Assembly (NCBI GenBank): GCA_000818945.1
Contig: KN805409.1
Span: forward strand, 93,810-157,809
Direction of reading: 5' to 3'
Length of the DNA stretch: 64,000 bases
Source: Schizochytrium sp. CCTCC M209059
Taxonomy: Eukaryota > Sar > Bigyra > Thraustochytrida > Thraustochytriidae
Shown here: in pieces, positions 19,219 to 29,190 of the stretch
Layout: each line of letters begins with the position of its first letter
Position numbering within the stretch: the stretch's first letter is position 1
Program-made: the position numbers and the translations under genes
The notes under the pieces: model-generated
The model's input: the letters and a program-made list of their open reading frames with translations, nothing else
Told to the model about the DNA's origin: nothing
Database searches by the model: none

Positions 19219-22200
19219 CTATCGGGACGGCCTCAAAAACACAAAAGTAAAGGAGGCCCCCGCCAAACCTGCGAGAAGAAGCTTAAAGTTTTCGCCCGCA
19301 AAGTCCGGGCGAAAACGAGAATCATCTTCGTTATCGTCGTCGTCATAGTCATTGGAGGGACGACGACGAGGCTTGTTGGGAGTCTTGGATCTTTCGCTGC
19401 GGGTCGGAGCCTCGGCAAGCCCATCCGAAGAAAACATCGCCTTGTGAAATGCAGAGTCAAGGGTATCGGAGCTGTAGTGGTCCGAGCTTGCTCGAGATTT
19501 GCTCGAACGAGGGCCATTGCCGTTAGCAGCGCGGCCATCCTCGTAGTCATCGTCGACAACAATCAGCTCACCATTCGAAGACTCCCGAATAACGCGGTTG
19601 TCCCCCTTGGAGTCTGCCGCTTGACCGCCGCGACCATCATCGTTTGCACTATGAGGCTCGTCGTCATCGGCGTCGTCGTAGCGCCCGTCGTGATCACTGT
19701 GCTCGAGATCGTCATCGTCGAGGTCGGTGTCAAGCTCGCGCGAGGGCGAAGTGGGCGGAATATTCCGTGGGTCCATGGGTGGACCTCCCATGAAGGCGCC
19801 ACCTTCGCCGCCGTCATCATCGTCGTCGCCAGAGGCATAGTCGTAATCCGCGTAGCCGCCTCCGTCTTCGGCGCTGGGCATCGAAGTCGGAGGCATAGCG
19901 GAGGGCGAGGCCGACGCGCTAACAAGATTCTCCTGGCCACCAAACATGTCTGCGAGCTCGGCGCTACTAGCTACATACGACATCGTGTGGGGCAGACCAG
20001 CTCGGGGTTGGGGTTCAGCGCCTCCCGGTGCGGCAGTGGATGAATGGTGTAGGCCCTTGCCGAAATGCTCCGTGTCGTGATTCGAAAGGGTGACGTACGA
20101 TTGCTTGGTTCGAAAGTTGCCCATGATGCTGGACTCGTTGTTGTTGTTGTTGTTGCCCGATTCCGAGCCGAACATTCCCTGACTAAAGTTGCGTCGAATC
20201 TTGGTGTTCGTTGAAGCTTCCACGAGCGCGCCAAGAACATCGGTGACATCCTCGGTGTCGTGAACAAAATACTTGGCTTTGGAGTGTGCTGAACTGCCGA
20301 CACGCACGGAAAAGCTCTGCAACGAAGTACCCTTGGGCGCGCGGTACTTGTTGACAGCACTAAACGCACGTTCGTCCTCGTTGTCGTCGCCAAAGCAGGC
20401 AAGGAAGTCAATCACGGACTTGGCGTGAGGCTTGTCCGGGCCGGGGGAGAATTCCGACTCCGTGAAGGGATGGACCTCGAGATAGCTAAGCAGCTCGCGC
20501 ACAGCGGTGCCACGGTTCACACCGTGCAAGCGCACCGTCACGGCACCCTTGCCTGGCTCGACCGTGAGAGGCATGCTGACGGTGACCTGTTCGAGTTCGA
20601 TTTGCAAGTTGGAGGCTTGCATGGCTCCGAGGCCCGGGTCCGCGAGTACATAGTTGAAGGAGACGGCCGAAGGGCTCTCCCAGACAAAGGAGCCGTTTGT
20701 GCGGTTCGAGTACTTTAACATGACGAACTTGATGGACTCTTGCCATCCGTGAAACTCCTCATCAAAGTCGTCGGGGAGCGAAGCAGCGTCTGAGGAGTCA
20801 CCAACAGAATCACCGTCTGTCGTGTGGCTGCGCGCGCCGCTGCTGTGGGTGCTGCTCGCCCCACTGCTATGCGTGCCTGCTGTTTCCTTGGCATAATATC
20901 CAGCAGTAGAATTGCCGCCGTACCAATCACCGCCGCCGTTGTGCTCGTCGTCGACAGCAGGAACCCAGCGCGCACCGGGGTGGGCGCGAAAAACGAATCC
21001 GTTCTCGGCGATAAGTGCCAGATTCGGGATGCCCTCGAGAGCATGCGCGAGCTCGTCGCGCAAGTCAGAGCTCATGACAACGACCGTATTGTTACGGTCG
21101 CGACAGAGGTCAATGAGGCGGCCGCGTGTGGTGTCGGAAATAGGATCGCGCGTTTCGAGACAGCCGCCGGGGCGGCGAGACCCGCCCTTTTCGTAGTGCC
21201 ATGATCGCGCGGTGCCGCCGCGCTTCATGTACATGTTGATGCTCGACGTCTCGACGAGGGTGCCGCTGTAGTCGAGAACAATGACACGGCGCTTTGATCT
21301 CTTGAAGGCCTCGGCAAACTCGACGTTGTCAAGCTCAATTTGCTTGTGCACCTCGTTGGCGCGAATGAGGAGACGCGTTCCGAAGCCACCACCAAACTTG
21401 GCCACAGGCTCGTTGGTGTCCTGGTGCGCATCGCGAATATCCTCAATGATACGATCTGCCCAGTCAGCAAGCGTATTACGCTCAATATAGACGAGGTCGC
21501 GGGCGCAGCGCGCCGTGCGCTCCGCCGCCGACATGGAGAGGGCTTCCTCAATCGTGGCAGCGAGGGCGCTAGTCTTGAACGGATTCACGCGAAGAGACCC
21601 ATGCAGCACGCGCGAGCATGCAGAAAACTCGGAAAGAACAATGCACCCCGCAGGGTTACGTCGGGCCATGAGATACTCAAAAGGCAGCATGTCGACTCCT
21701 ACGCGAACAGAGGTATTGAGGAAGACGTCGGCATTCTGCAGGAGAGCCAGACGCTCCGTGAGACCAATGCTGTCGCGCTCTTCGTATTCGACGACGTGTT
21801 TGCCCCACTTCTTTTGCAGATGAGCCACAAGGCCAACAACCTCATCATGGCACTGACGGTAGTCGTTCGGGCGCGAATCGAGTCGCAGGCCGATTTGCTT
21901 GAGGACAACGCGCTCGCGCAAATAGGGGTAGTCGCGAAAGAGGCGGTCGAGCGCGAGCAGCTTGAGACCGAGGCCGCGCAGACCCTCCACCTCGTCGATG
22001 CCAAGCAGCATCTGGCGGCGCTCGACATCGCTGCCATTGCGAGGCCGGGAGCTGATTTCGAGCGAGTTGGCCACGCGGCGGGCCATGGTCTGCATTTCGT
22101 GCGACTCGAGCTGCTTGTGCACAAAGGCAACATTGTGACCAACGTGCGAGCACGTGATCGAGACCTCGCGGCCCTGGTTGTGCAGGACGATGACACCACC

Positions 22201-23052
22201 CTTTTTCGGCTCGTGCTGAAGGCCGAGCATGCGGTTGCACGAGGTAAGAAAGTGCCGCGCATACTCGAAGAGATCGAAGCCAATGTGGTCGGCACAGAGC
22301 ATGGCGCGCAGAATTTCCTCGCGCGTGGCAAGGGTGCGAAAGATCTCCGAGGAAGGAAAAGGGACGTGCAGGAAGAGCCCAATCTTGGCGTTTGGAATTC
22401 GGCGCAGCAAGTAGCTGGGCAGCAGAAGCAGGTGATAGTCGTGAACCCAGAGCGTATCGCCTTCTGAATAGATTTCCACGGCCTTGCGGGAGAAGAGGCC
22501 TTGCATTGCGCAATAATCTGGCCAGCACGTCTCGGCCTCCATGGGGCTCCAGGAGCGTGCAGGGGCCCACGAGGTTTCGTTACCATTGCTGCTTGCGTCA
22601 GCGTTGCTAGCGGCATGCGCGTAGTCCGGCTGACCGGATTCGTCAATTTTGCCCATGCGCGCGTACAGATCAATGACGTTGTGAAAAGTGGGCCAGAGAA
22701 TGCCCTTGCAATAGCCTTGAAAGTGATTATGCGCACGATGAATGTCGCAGTACACAGGGTGGCAGTTCATGCTCGCCAGGAGGGCCGAGACCTGGGTTCG
22801 GTCATCGTCGGGGATAAAGGCCCTCGGCACACCCACGTAAAGCACTTCGAGGTTCGGGTCCATGTCGCGCATCGCAGAATACATGGGTCCGTCCTCAAAA
22901 AGGCTCGAGTAGTCAAATTCGGCGGTCCACTGGGAGGTGTGTTCGTCGCGCTGAAGGTTTACGGGGAGGACATTGGAGCAGATGATAAGGCGTGCCCGGC
23001 GCTTGGGCGTCTCCTCCTCGGGCATTGGCCCGAGCGTGCTGCGGTACGGCAT
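19219..23052 (-). CDS. Trehalose-6-phosphate synthase/phosphatase-like protein, catalytic residues altered
   Basis: 1277 residues from ATG at 23052-23050. A GT20 synthase-like domain spans about 22-545 (NHFQGYCKGILWPTFH, LWVHDYHLLLLPSYL, FLHVPFPSSEIF) and a HAD trehalose-phosphatase-like domain about 588-940. Key positions are changed: the N-terminal SNRLP motif reads SNVLP, the UDP-binding GVDRLDYxKG reads GIDEVEGLRG (351-360), and the phosphatase DxDGT reads DYSGT (594-598) although GDDNEDE (888-894) is kept. This resembles plant class II TPS proteins, which are mostly regulatory. After about 940 comes a long acidic, disordered tail, then a hydrophobic segment (FKLLLAGLAGASFTFVFL) four residues from the end, suggesting a tail anchor. 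Function is likely sugar-phosphate sensing, not bulk trehalose synthesis. Confidence 0.9.
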   Translation of the reverse strand: MPYRSTLGPMPEEETPKRRARLIICSNVLPVNLQRDEHTSQWTAEFDYSSLFEDGPMYSAMRDMDPNLEVLYVGVPRAFIPDDDRTQVSALLASMNCHPVYCDIHRAHNHFQGYCKGILWPTFHNVIDLYARMGKIDESGQPDYAHAASNADASSNGNETSWAPARSWSPMEAETCWPDYCAMQGLFSRKAVEIYSEGDTLWVHDYHLLLLPSYLLRRIPNAKIGLFLHVPFPSSEIFRTLATREEILRAMLCADHIGFDLFEYARHFLTSCNRMLGLQHEPKKGGVIVLHNQGREVSITCSHVGHNVAFVHKQLESHEMQTMARRVANSLEISSRPRNGSDVERRQMLLGIDEVEGLRGLGLKLLALDRLFRDYPYLRERVVLKQIGLRLDSRPNDYRQCHDEVVGLVAHLQKKWGKHVVEYEERDSIGLTERLALLQNADVFLNTSVRVGVDMLPFEYLMARRNPAGCIVLSEFSACSRVLHGSLRVNPFKTSALAATIEEALSMSAAERTARCARDLVYIERNTLADWADRIIEDIRDAHQDTNEPVAKFGGGFGTRLLIRANEVHKQIELDNVEFAEAFKRSKRRVIVLDYSGTLVETSSINMYMKRGGTARSWHYEKGGSRRPGGCLETRDPISDTTRGRLIDLCRDRNNTVVVMSSDLRDELAHALEGIPNLALIAENGFVFRAHPGARWVPAVDDEHNGGGDWYGGNSTAGYYAKETAGTHSSGASSTHSSGARSHTTDGDSVGDSSDAASLPDDFDEEFHGWQESIKFVMLKYSNRTNGSFVWESPSAVSFNYVLADPGLGAMQASNLQIELEQVTVSMPLTVEPGKGAVTVRLHGVNRGTAVRELLSYLEVHPFTESEFSPGPDKPHAKSVIDFLACFGDDNEDERAFSAVNKYRAPKGTSLQSFSVRVGSSAHSKAKYFVHDTEDVTDVLGALVEASTNTKIRRNFSQGMFGSESGNNNNNNESSIMGNFRTKQSYVTLSNHDTEHFGKGLHHSSTAAPGGAEPQPRAGLPHTMSYVASSAELADMFGGQENLVSASASPSAMPPTSMPSAEDGGGYADYDYASGDDDDDGGEGGAFMGGPPMDPRNIPPTSPSRELDTDLDDDDLEHSDHDGRYDDADDDEPHSANDDGRGGQAADSKGDNRVIRESSNGELIVVDDDYEDGRAANGNGPRSSKSRASSDHYSSDTLDSAFHKAMFSSDGLAEAPTRSERSKTPNKPRRRPSNDYDDDDNEDDSRFRPDFAGENFKLLLAGLAGASFTFVFLRPSR

Positions 23053-23196
23053 GGTGTGCGGCGGCGGCGGCGGCGGCGGCAGCAGCAGCAGCAGCAGCGA
23101 CAACTCGTCTTCTTTTGTTGTTGTCGCCACGTCCAATGACAACACTTGGTAGAGCAGATGAGAGCAGATGAGAGCAGGTCAAATCACACCAACGTT

Positions 23197-23221
23197 AAAG
23201 CAAAGCAAAGCAAAGCAAAGG
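23197..23221. repeat. (CAAAG)n microsatellite
   Basis: Five copies of a five-base unit, about 150 bases upstream of the trehalose-type gene start. Confidence 0.9.
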
Positions 23222-24040
23222 AGTGAAGAAGCTGCAAGTCGGTGGAGGTCTACCAAACCAGAGGCTTTAATTGACACGAGCAAGTGAAGTGCAAATTGCT
23301 CAGTCCCCAGTTGGCAGCAGGGCGGGTGTCCTATTGTTTTGTGGGTCCTGGGATACTATTCCCTTGTCCAAAGGACTCCCTCGCAAAGACGGACGAGCGC
23401 GCTCGAGGCGACGGGCGGGAGCAGGCAAGCGCCCAAGGGCGCTCGCGGGCCCGCTCGACGCCTTTTGCGTGTACGCTAGCTCTTTGCGGTGCACTCAGCG
23501 CTCCGTAGGGAGTTTCCACCTTATGATCTTACAGTGTCGGCCCACTGAGTTGCGAAGTCCTGCCATTAATCAGGCGCGGTGGCGGCCCCCAGTCTCTCCA
23601 GCCAGAGCCGCGAGCGGGTCGGGCCGGGCCGGGCACGGCGGGGCTGCGAGCGCCGCCTCGGGCTCGCCGCGTCCTCGCGCGCGCGAGCAGCAGCGCCCGC
23701 AAGCGCAGGTGCTGGTGCGCGAGCGGGTGGCGGTCTGGCCTGCCTGCTTTCGTCTCGAGCCTCCTCTCCGCTCGAGCTTCCTCGGGCGCAGCCGGCGCGG
23801 CGCTCGCTCGCTCGCGGCGTCGCGCGCTCCCTCGCTCGCTCGCTCGCCGGCTGGCTGGCTGGCTGGCTCGCGCGCTCGCGCGGGCGGCAGCGGACCGAGC
23901 GGCGCGGCTTGGGCAGGCGGGGGATGTAGTATGTACGCCTGCTCTGCTTTCCTGTTCTTCCGCGGCGTCCAGAGAGAGAGAGCGACTGCGCCGCTGCCAG
24001 AGGGCCGTGTCTGGCCGTGTTTGGCCACTGTGGCCGCGCC

Positions 24041-24215
24041 GATAGCCCACTTGCGCCGCGGATACCGCACTTGCGCCGCGCCGCGCGCCACTGTGCGCGG
24101 GCAGTGGCCGCAGGCGCCGCCCCGCCTCACTCTGCAAGTGCGGAATGGCGCAGAGGGCCACTTTCGCGCGCCGATAGCGCACTTGCGCGGAGAGGCTATA
24201 ACCCACTTGCAGCGC
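24041..24215. repeat. Interspersed 20-base units with core cacttgcg
   Basis: Two adjacent 20-base copies (gatagcccacttgcgccgcg at 24041-24060, gataccgcacttgcgccgcg at 24061-24080), a third related copy near 24173-24190, a fourth near 24197-24215, and an inverted core gcaagtgcgg at 24134-24143. Confidence 0.75.
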
Positions 24216-24445
24216 CGGGCGCGGCAAGATCATCCAAGTGCACGCAGAGACGCAGTTGCAGCCGCGCCCGTCGCGCCTGCAGCTGCGTCTGTGCGTCTGG
24301 CTGCCCGTCGCTCTGCGTGTCCGTCTGTGTCTGGTTTGTCTGTCTGTGTCTGTCCGGGCTGCTAAACCGCAGCCGCGAGTCCGACTTCGCGGGAAGCTGC
24401 GGCTGCGGCTGCCATCGCGAGACGAAGATGGGATGGAAGTGCACA

Positions 24446-24534
24446 CATTACATTACATTACATTTCATTTCAATCAATCAATCATACATTCATTCATTCA
24501 TTCATTCATTCATTTATTCATTCATTCATTCATA
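24446..24534. repeat. (ATTC)n / (ATTAC)n microsatellite
   Basis: Runs of attac then attc/aatc units over about 90 bases, in an otherwise GC-rich neighbourhood. Confidence 0.9.
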
Positions 24535-25560
24535 CCATGCAAACATTCATGGGCAGGCGAGTCCGAGTCCATCATCACAGCGTCTGTTCTTGAGGTCGGC
24601 ACAGCACAGCATCCCATGCTCGAGAGCACCTTCATGGATAGATGGATGGATATTCCTCAATCCATTTCATCTTCTTCATCGTTTTCAATTTCCGTTTACC
24701 AGCCGGCCTGCCTCATTCACCCGCTCACGCACTCACTCACTCACCCCGACTGCTAGCCAGGTCGGTGGCAGCTGCCTTGGCCGCGCGAGGTGCTCCGCAT
24801 CTGGTCGTGTTTTCGTGGCAACGGCGCGCGTGGGAACGCAGCAGCCGCTGAGCGGCTTCACCTAGGTTGGTGTTGCATGCCATGCTTGCTTGCTTGCTTT
24901 GGCTTATTTCTGCTGTGCAATCATTTACGCATACATTGATTGCTGCCAGCCTGCACGCTCTGGGAAAGATCCACTTGCTGCCCGCCAGGACGCAACACGA
25001 GTATCCGCCCCGCGCACAGTGCCGCGCGCCCGCTATACCGACTTCGCCTCTCCGCCCCGCGGCGCCCCGCACCGGCCGCCCAAATCCTTGGGACGGCCGT
25101 CTCTTTCCACTGCGCGTTCTTTTCCATATCTTACCTATCCCTGCCAAATTTCCTCCCTACCCGTTCTCGCCCTTACTTGTCGACTCGGCTATTTCTCTCC
25201 ACTACAGCTTTCTTTCTTCCCTCCGTGTGGTGCGGCACTGTTCCGCGTGTGCACTCGGGTAAACTTGCCACGAAGCAGCTCCGAGGGGAGAAGGGCCCCG
25301 CGGCGGGTAAGATCTGGTGGAAAAGGCCAGTGGCGCGAGTGGCAGTGGTGGCTCTGCCTCTCTCCCTCTGCCAGGCGGATGGCTTGAATTCAATGATGAT
25401 TCGAATCATCATCAAAGTCCCTTTCTGCAGGCAAGCAGGCAGGCTTCCGGCCGCCACCTCTCGCGCCGCCCAGCGTCGCGCCGCCGCGCGCCCGCACCGC
25501 CCGCGCCGCCCCTCGGTCCGCGCCGCCCGCGCTCTCCCGGTCTCTCTCGCTCCCTCCCTC

Positions 25561-25590
25561 CGCTCGCTCGCTCGCTCGCTCGCTCGCGCG
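25561..25590. repeat. (CTCG)n microsatellite
   Basis: About seven copies of the tetranucleotide ctcg. Confidence 0.9.
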
Positions 25591-25890
25591 AGATTGGATC
25601 GGGCCGCGCGAGATTGAGGGTGAGGACGAGGGCGAAGAGGACCGCGCGCACGCCGGGAAAGAAAGCTCCCCGCGAGGGACCAAGCCAAGCCGCCTTCCTC
25701 ACGCGCGAGGCGGTCGCGCTCGAGGCGACCTGGACAGCGTGCGCCGGCCGGAGACGCCTGCGCGAGCTCGCCTGCGCGAGTTCACGAGCGAGCGAGGGCT
25801 CTACGCCGGCCGGAACTTGACGCGCCGTCCGTTGGCGAGTGAGCAAGGGCGGGCGGGCAAAGCATAGAAAACAAGGGCAAACGAGCACCC

Positions 25891-25964
25891 GCTAGCTAGC
25901 TAGCTAGCTAGCTAGCTAGCTTGCTTGCTAGCTTGCTGGCTGGCTAGCTGGCTGGCTGGCCGGC
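25891..25964. repeat. (GCTA)n palindromic microsatellite
   Basis: About eight copies of gcta (self-complementary as tagctagcta), grading into gctt and gctg units. It lies 180 bases upstream of the MYB gene start and could form hairpins. Confidence 0.9.
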
Positions 25965-26140
25965 AGGGGCTCGGTGCGGCTGGAGTTGACGCAGCTACAG
26001 CTACAGCTTAGTTCAGCTTGACGCGAACAAGCGAGCGAGCGATTGAATCCACGTCGATCTTATCCTGGCCTGGCCTGACCTAGCCTAGCCTGAACCTTTT
26101 CTCTCTATCTTGCGAGCACATCGAGCATAGAGCACAAAAG

Positions 26141-26950
26141 ATGGCCGCCAAGGCAAGCTACGATGATGAGGAGAATGAGGCGCTCGCCAAGGGCGGCGGC
26201 AGCGGCTCCGGATCGTTCATCAACGCCGGCCGCTGGACCCACGAGGAGCACTCAATTTTCCTCGAAGGACTCAAACTGCACGGCAAGGAGTGGAAAAAAA
26301 TATCCGACATGATTCAGACGCGAACCGTGGTCCAGATCCGCACGCACGCCCAAAAGTACTTTCAAAAGGTCGCCAAGTCCACAGGAGGGCCCGTCATGTC
26401 CACGAGCAAAAAAGGAGACGTCATCAGACCCCCCGCGCGCAAGCGTCGCAACGCCGATCCATCGGATACAGATGATGCCGGCGAAGACTCCCCCAAGAAC
26501 AAACGCCGCGCCAGTCCCGCGAATACATCCCGCCCCGGCGCCGCGGCTTCGTCCTCCGCGACAGCCTCGCCCGGTGCAGCACTTGCGCCCCCTGCGCCCG
26601 CAACCTCTTCCATTGCCACACCGGCGCCGCCGGCGCGCAAGCCAAACTCGATTCGCGTCCCCAACTTTTCCAAACCCAGTGGCCGAGGCGCCTCCTCGCG
26701 AGCCAAGCCTGAAGATGCGGCCGGCGGCCATACGCCACGCACAGTTGCCGCTGCCACAATTCTTTTACGACCTAGGATACAGCATCGCCTCGCCACTGGC
26801 AGCGACACCCCAAAGACGCGCGACCAGGCTTTGTGGCTAGCCTCGCAGCAGGAACGCGCCGCACAGGTCCTTGGCAAACCCCGTCGCTCTGGCTCCGGCT
26901 CCAACAACAATAGCAAAAAGGCGCTTAGCTGGGATGCGGCCGCCGACTGA
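26141..26950 (+). CDS. Single-repeat MYB transcription factor, SHAQKYF type
   Basis: 269 residues from ATG at 26141. One MYB repeat at about 30-78 with W32 and W51, a valine-rich third helix and the signature THAQKYF (68-74), the variant of SHAQKYF typical of LHY/CCA1/REVEILLE-like and related factors in plants, algae and protists. The block is followed by basic patches (PARKRRNA, KNKRRA) that could be nuclear localisation signals, then a Pro/Ala/Ser-rich disordered region. A second conserved-looking patch, DTPKTRDQALWLASQQERAA, lies near the C-terminus. It should bind DNA as a sequence-specific regulator; targets cannot be told from the window. Confidence 0.92.
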   Translation: MAAKASYDDEENEALAKGGGSGSGSFINAGRWTHEEHSIFLEGLKLHGKEWKKISDMIQTRTVVQIRTHAQKYFQKVAKSTGGPVMSTSKKGDVIRPPARKRRNADPSDTDDAGEDSPKNKRRASPANTSRPGAAASSSATASPGAALAPPAPATSSIATPAPPARKPNSIRVPNFSKPSGRGASSRAKPEDAAGGHTPRTVAAATILLRPRIQHRLATGSDTPKTRDQALWLASQQERAAQVLGKPRRSGSGSNNNSKKALSWDAAAD

Positions 26951-27396
26951 AACGGGTGAGCGTTCTCGACGCGTCGCGATTTCGCCTCGTTTTTCTCTTG
27001 TCCTCCCCTCTTTTTTTCTCTACTTCTTCTTCTTCATGGGAAATGGACGACCCTTTGAACAATCGATCATCAGGCCGAGGCACATGGAGCGCTAGTACGC
27101 GTGCCCCGTTCCTTTATCCCCACCCCCTTTACACACACTCTGCTCCCTTGCACACATAACATTTACACTCGCTCGTACCCTACCCTTTCCTGTCCTGAGT
27201 GTCCCCACATGACCGCGCAGAGGATTTTGCGGCAGGCACCAGGGCCTTGCATCGCTAACCCTTTGTATTTAAAGCGAAAGCATGCAAACAAACAAGTCAA
27301 ATTTTCATTCTTAGTCCCATGTTTCTGCTTTTTTCCAAGGCAGTCAGTCTCTTGCGTCATCACAAATGTGCGTGCGCGTTTCCGCCCATTACCACA
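26951..27396. other. Convergent 3' intergenic region
   Basis: About 445 bases between two stops. T-rich and C-rich tracts follow the MYB gene; no gene is seen. Confidence 0.5.
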
Positions 27397-29190
27397 TCAT
27401 TCGCTGCACTCCTCAGGAGACATCTCCTCTCCCAAAAGGTCCGGCCCTTCATTTTGCCGCACGACTCGATATGATTTGCCATCAATCACTTCTATACTGT
27501 TTTCTGTGAAATTTGTCGAACTTGACGTCGCCACAAAAGGATCCACGGGGATAAGCATCGCATCTCTGCTCGCAGAGTAATAATACGCGTCCTCCCAGGA
27601 ACAACACGTTTCCGAAAGCGCATCGGTCCCATTGACCACATCGTCGCAAAAGGCTGATGGAACGACTGGGGCCGGCTCGAGGCCAAACCCGCCAATTGAT
27701 GATCCGCCTCGGAGAAGAAGCGTCTGACTGTTATTTGCGAGCCCGCAGCGCTCTTGATTTACATCACAAAGACCTTGCGCACTGCACGTTGTTTCACACT
27801 TGCAAAGGGTGTCTTGCTCTCCCAAGTTATCCTCGTTTTCTCGTACCGTGGCTTCAGATGTCGAGCATGTTGTCAAAACCCCGCAAGACGTTTCGCAAGC
27901 ATGTTCACATGTCTCTTCGCATTGACTGCACGACTCAATGCCTTTGCTGCCCACTTCACTCGTGTAGCCGAAAGGACAAAGCGAGCACGTTGGCGTTTCT
28001 CCGCGACAGCACACCGTTTCTGTATCATGAATAGACTCGTCCAAAGCAACGCATACTTTTGGCGCGGCACCATGATTTTCATATGCCCCGTTTTTCCCGC
28101 TTGAGCTCACATCTGAGACATTTAGTGCGCTGCACGCCTCGCCACCCATAAATATCGCGCCGTCAGAAATTGTATAGCCTGCCACGTTTCCACACGACGC
28201 TGAACCGCTCGCATCACATTTTCCAGCTTCCTTCCAAGCGGGAATGCTTACATTCGTTCCAGCTAGCCGCCAATCCGTGTCGCTGGGGCACGAGGCGCGA
28301 GTACTTGGATCGCTCGGATCGTAGGTCGTGCATGGCAACGATCTCCTTGCATCGTGCCAGCATCGCTGCCCAGGGTAAGAAGGTGCGCAGTCCGCATATG
28401 CACACGGGCTATTCGAAGCCATTGTCCAAAATCCTATTCCTGTGATGCGTCCTTCATCGTTCGAAAGCGTGCATTCTGTGCTCGTCCATACGCGTGACGA
28501 AGAGCGCAAACGCGACCCTTCCCCATGTTCAAGCTCGGAAAGCGTGCAGAGCCGAGCGCCACTCCCTAAAGCCGCGCACGCATCCCTCGCTTCACGAAAG
28601 GTCAACGAAGTCTCGTTTGATGCTGGGTTAGAGACAGAAGTGCTCACAACAAATCTCGTGCCACCCTCGCGTGTAGCATCTGCGGCTCTCTCGGGTTCCC
28701 CACTGCCTCGAGCGTACCAATTTGCTGGACAGTCCACCTGCACTGTCGTAGGTTCAGAGCTTGCGATGAGTTTGTGCCGCACACAAACGACGTGGTCGCC
28801 TTGGGTCCACGGGGCTCGGACCAAAGAAGTCCACGTGCCACTCGAATTACTGCCACTGCTGGTGAGCGTAGAAAAGTACAAGTCGTCAATCCCAGCAAGA
28901 TAAGCATCCGTACAGCTTCCAATTGGCACTAAGGCAATTTCATCGTTTTCCTCGACGTCTTCACCGCTAAGAGCCATGGTCAAGGTTACGACCTCGTTGC
29001 AAGCTTCATCGGCGTCTGCATTGAGCGTGCATCGATCGCTTGCGCGGCCACTTTGTACGTTTGCTGTGACATGGCATCCGATCGTGCCCATAGTGCAAAC
29101 GTTGCCTTCCATGCAACATGTTGAGATCGATAGCGTGTTGACGCCGACAGCGCAATAGCCTGCTAGCGCCAAGACGAAAGCCGACCTCAT
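27397..29190 (-). CDS. Secreted cysteine-rich protein with possible lectin-like domain
   Basis: 597 residues from ATG at 29190-29188, beginning with a signal peptide (MRSAFVLALAGYCAVGVNT). No transmembrane segment follows, so it is likely secreted or wall-bound. Many cysteines and several N-glycosylation sequons are present. Residues about 196-295 (TFREARDACAALGSGARLCT, then RVWTSTEC and GFWTM) look like a C-type-lectin-like or related extracellular module common in marine protists. A dense cysteine block at about 395-480 (CSQCEETCEHACETSCG) may be EGF-like. No enzyme motif is seen. The function may be cell-surface recognition or adhesion; this is inference. Confidence 0.78.
   Translation of the reverse strand: MRSAFVLALAGYCAVGVNTLSISTCCMEGNVCTMGTIGCHVTANVQSGRASDRCTLNADADEACNEVVTLTMALSGEDVEENDEIALVPIGSCTDAYLAGIDDLYFSTLTSSGSNSSGTWTSLVRAPWTQGDHVVCVRHKLIASSEPTTVQVDCPANWYARGSGEPERAADATREGGTRFVVSTSVSNPASNETSLTFREARDACAALGSGARLCTLSELEHGEGSRLRSSSRVWTSTECTLSNDEGRITGIGFWTMASNSPCAYADCAPSYPGQRCWHDARRSLPCTTYDPSDPSTRASCPSDTDWRLAGTNVSIPAWKEAGKCDASGSASCGNVAGYTISDGAIFMGGEACSALNVSDVSSSGKNGAYENHGAAPKVCVALDESIHDTETVCCRGETPTCSLCPFGYTSEVGSKGIESCSQCEETCEHACETSCGVLTTCSTSEATVRENEDNLGEQDTLCKCETTCSAQGLCDVNQERCGLANNSQTLLLRGGSSIGGFGLEPAPVVPSAFCDDVVNGTDALSETCCSWEDAYYYSASRDAMLIPVDPFVATSSSTNFTENSIEVIDGKSYRVVRQNEGPDLLGEEMSPEECSE

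Larger units (their letters stand above)
23053..26140. other. 3.1 kb gene-free, repeat-rich divergent region
   Basis: No frame here has a domain or credible composition; the longest open frames are Arg/Ala/Ser low-complexity. It contains (CAAAG)n at 23197-23221, a cluster of cacttgcg-bearing 20-base units at 24041-24215, (ATTC)n at 24446-24534, (CTCG)n at 25561-25590 and (CTAG)n at 25891-25964. The ends should hold promoters of the trehalose-type gene and the MYB gene. Confidence 0.5.

Noticed and set aside
21340..22467. 375-codon plus-strand frame
   Set aside because: Antisense to the trehalose-type gene, whose GT20 motifs are unmistakable.
23271..24365. 364-codon plus-strand frame in the 3 kb gap
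   Set aside because: Arg/Ala/Ser low-complexity, made of repeat units and GC-rich sequence; no domain and no good start context.
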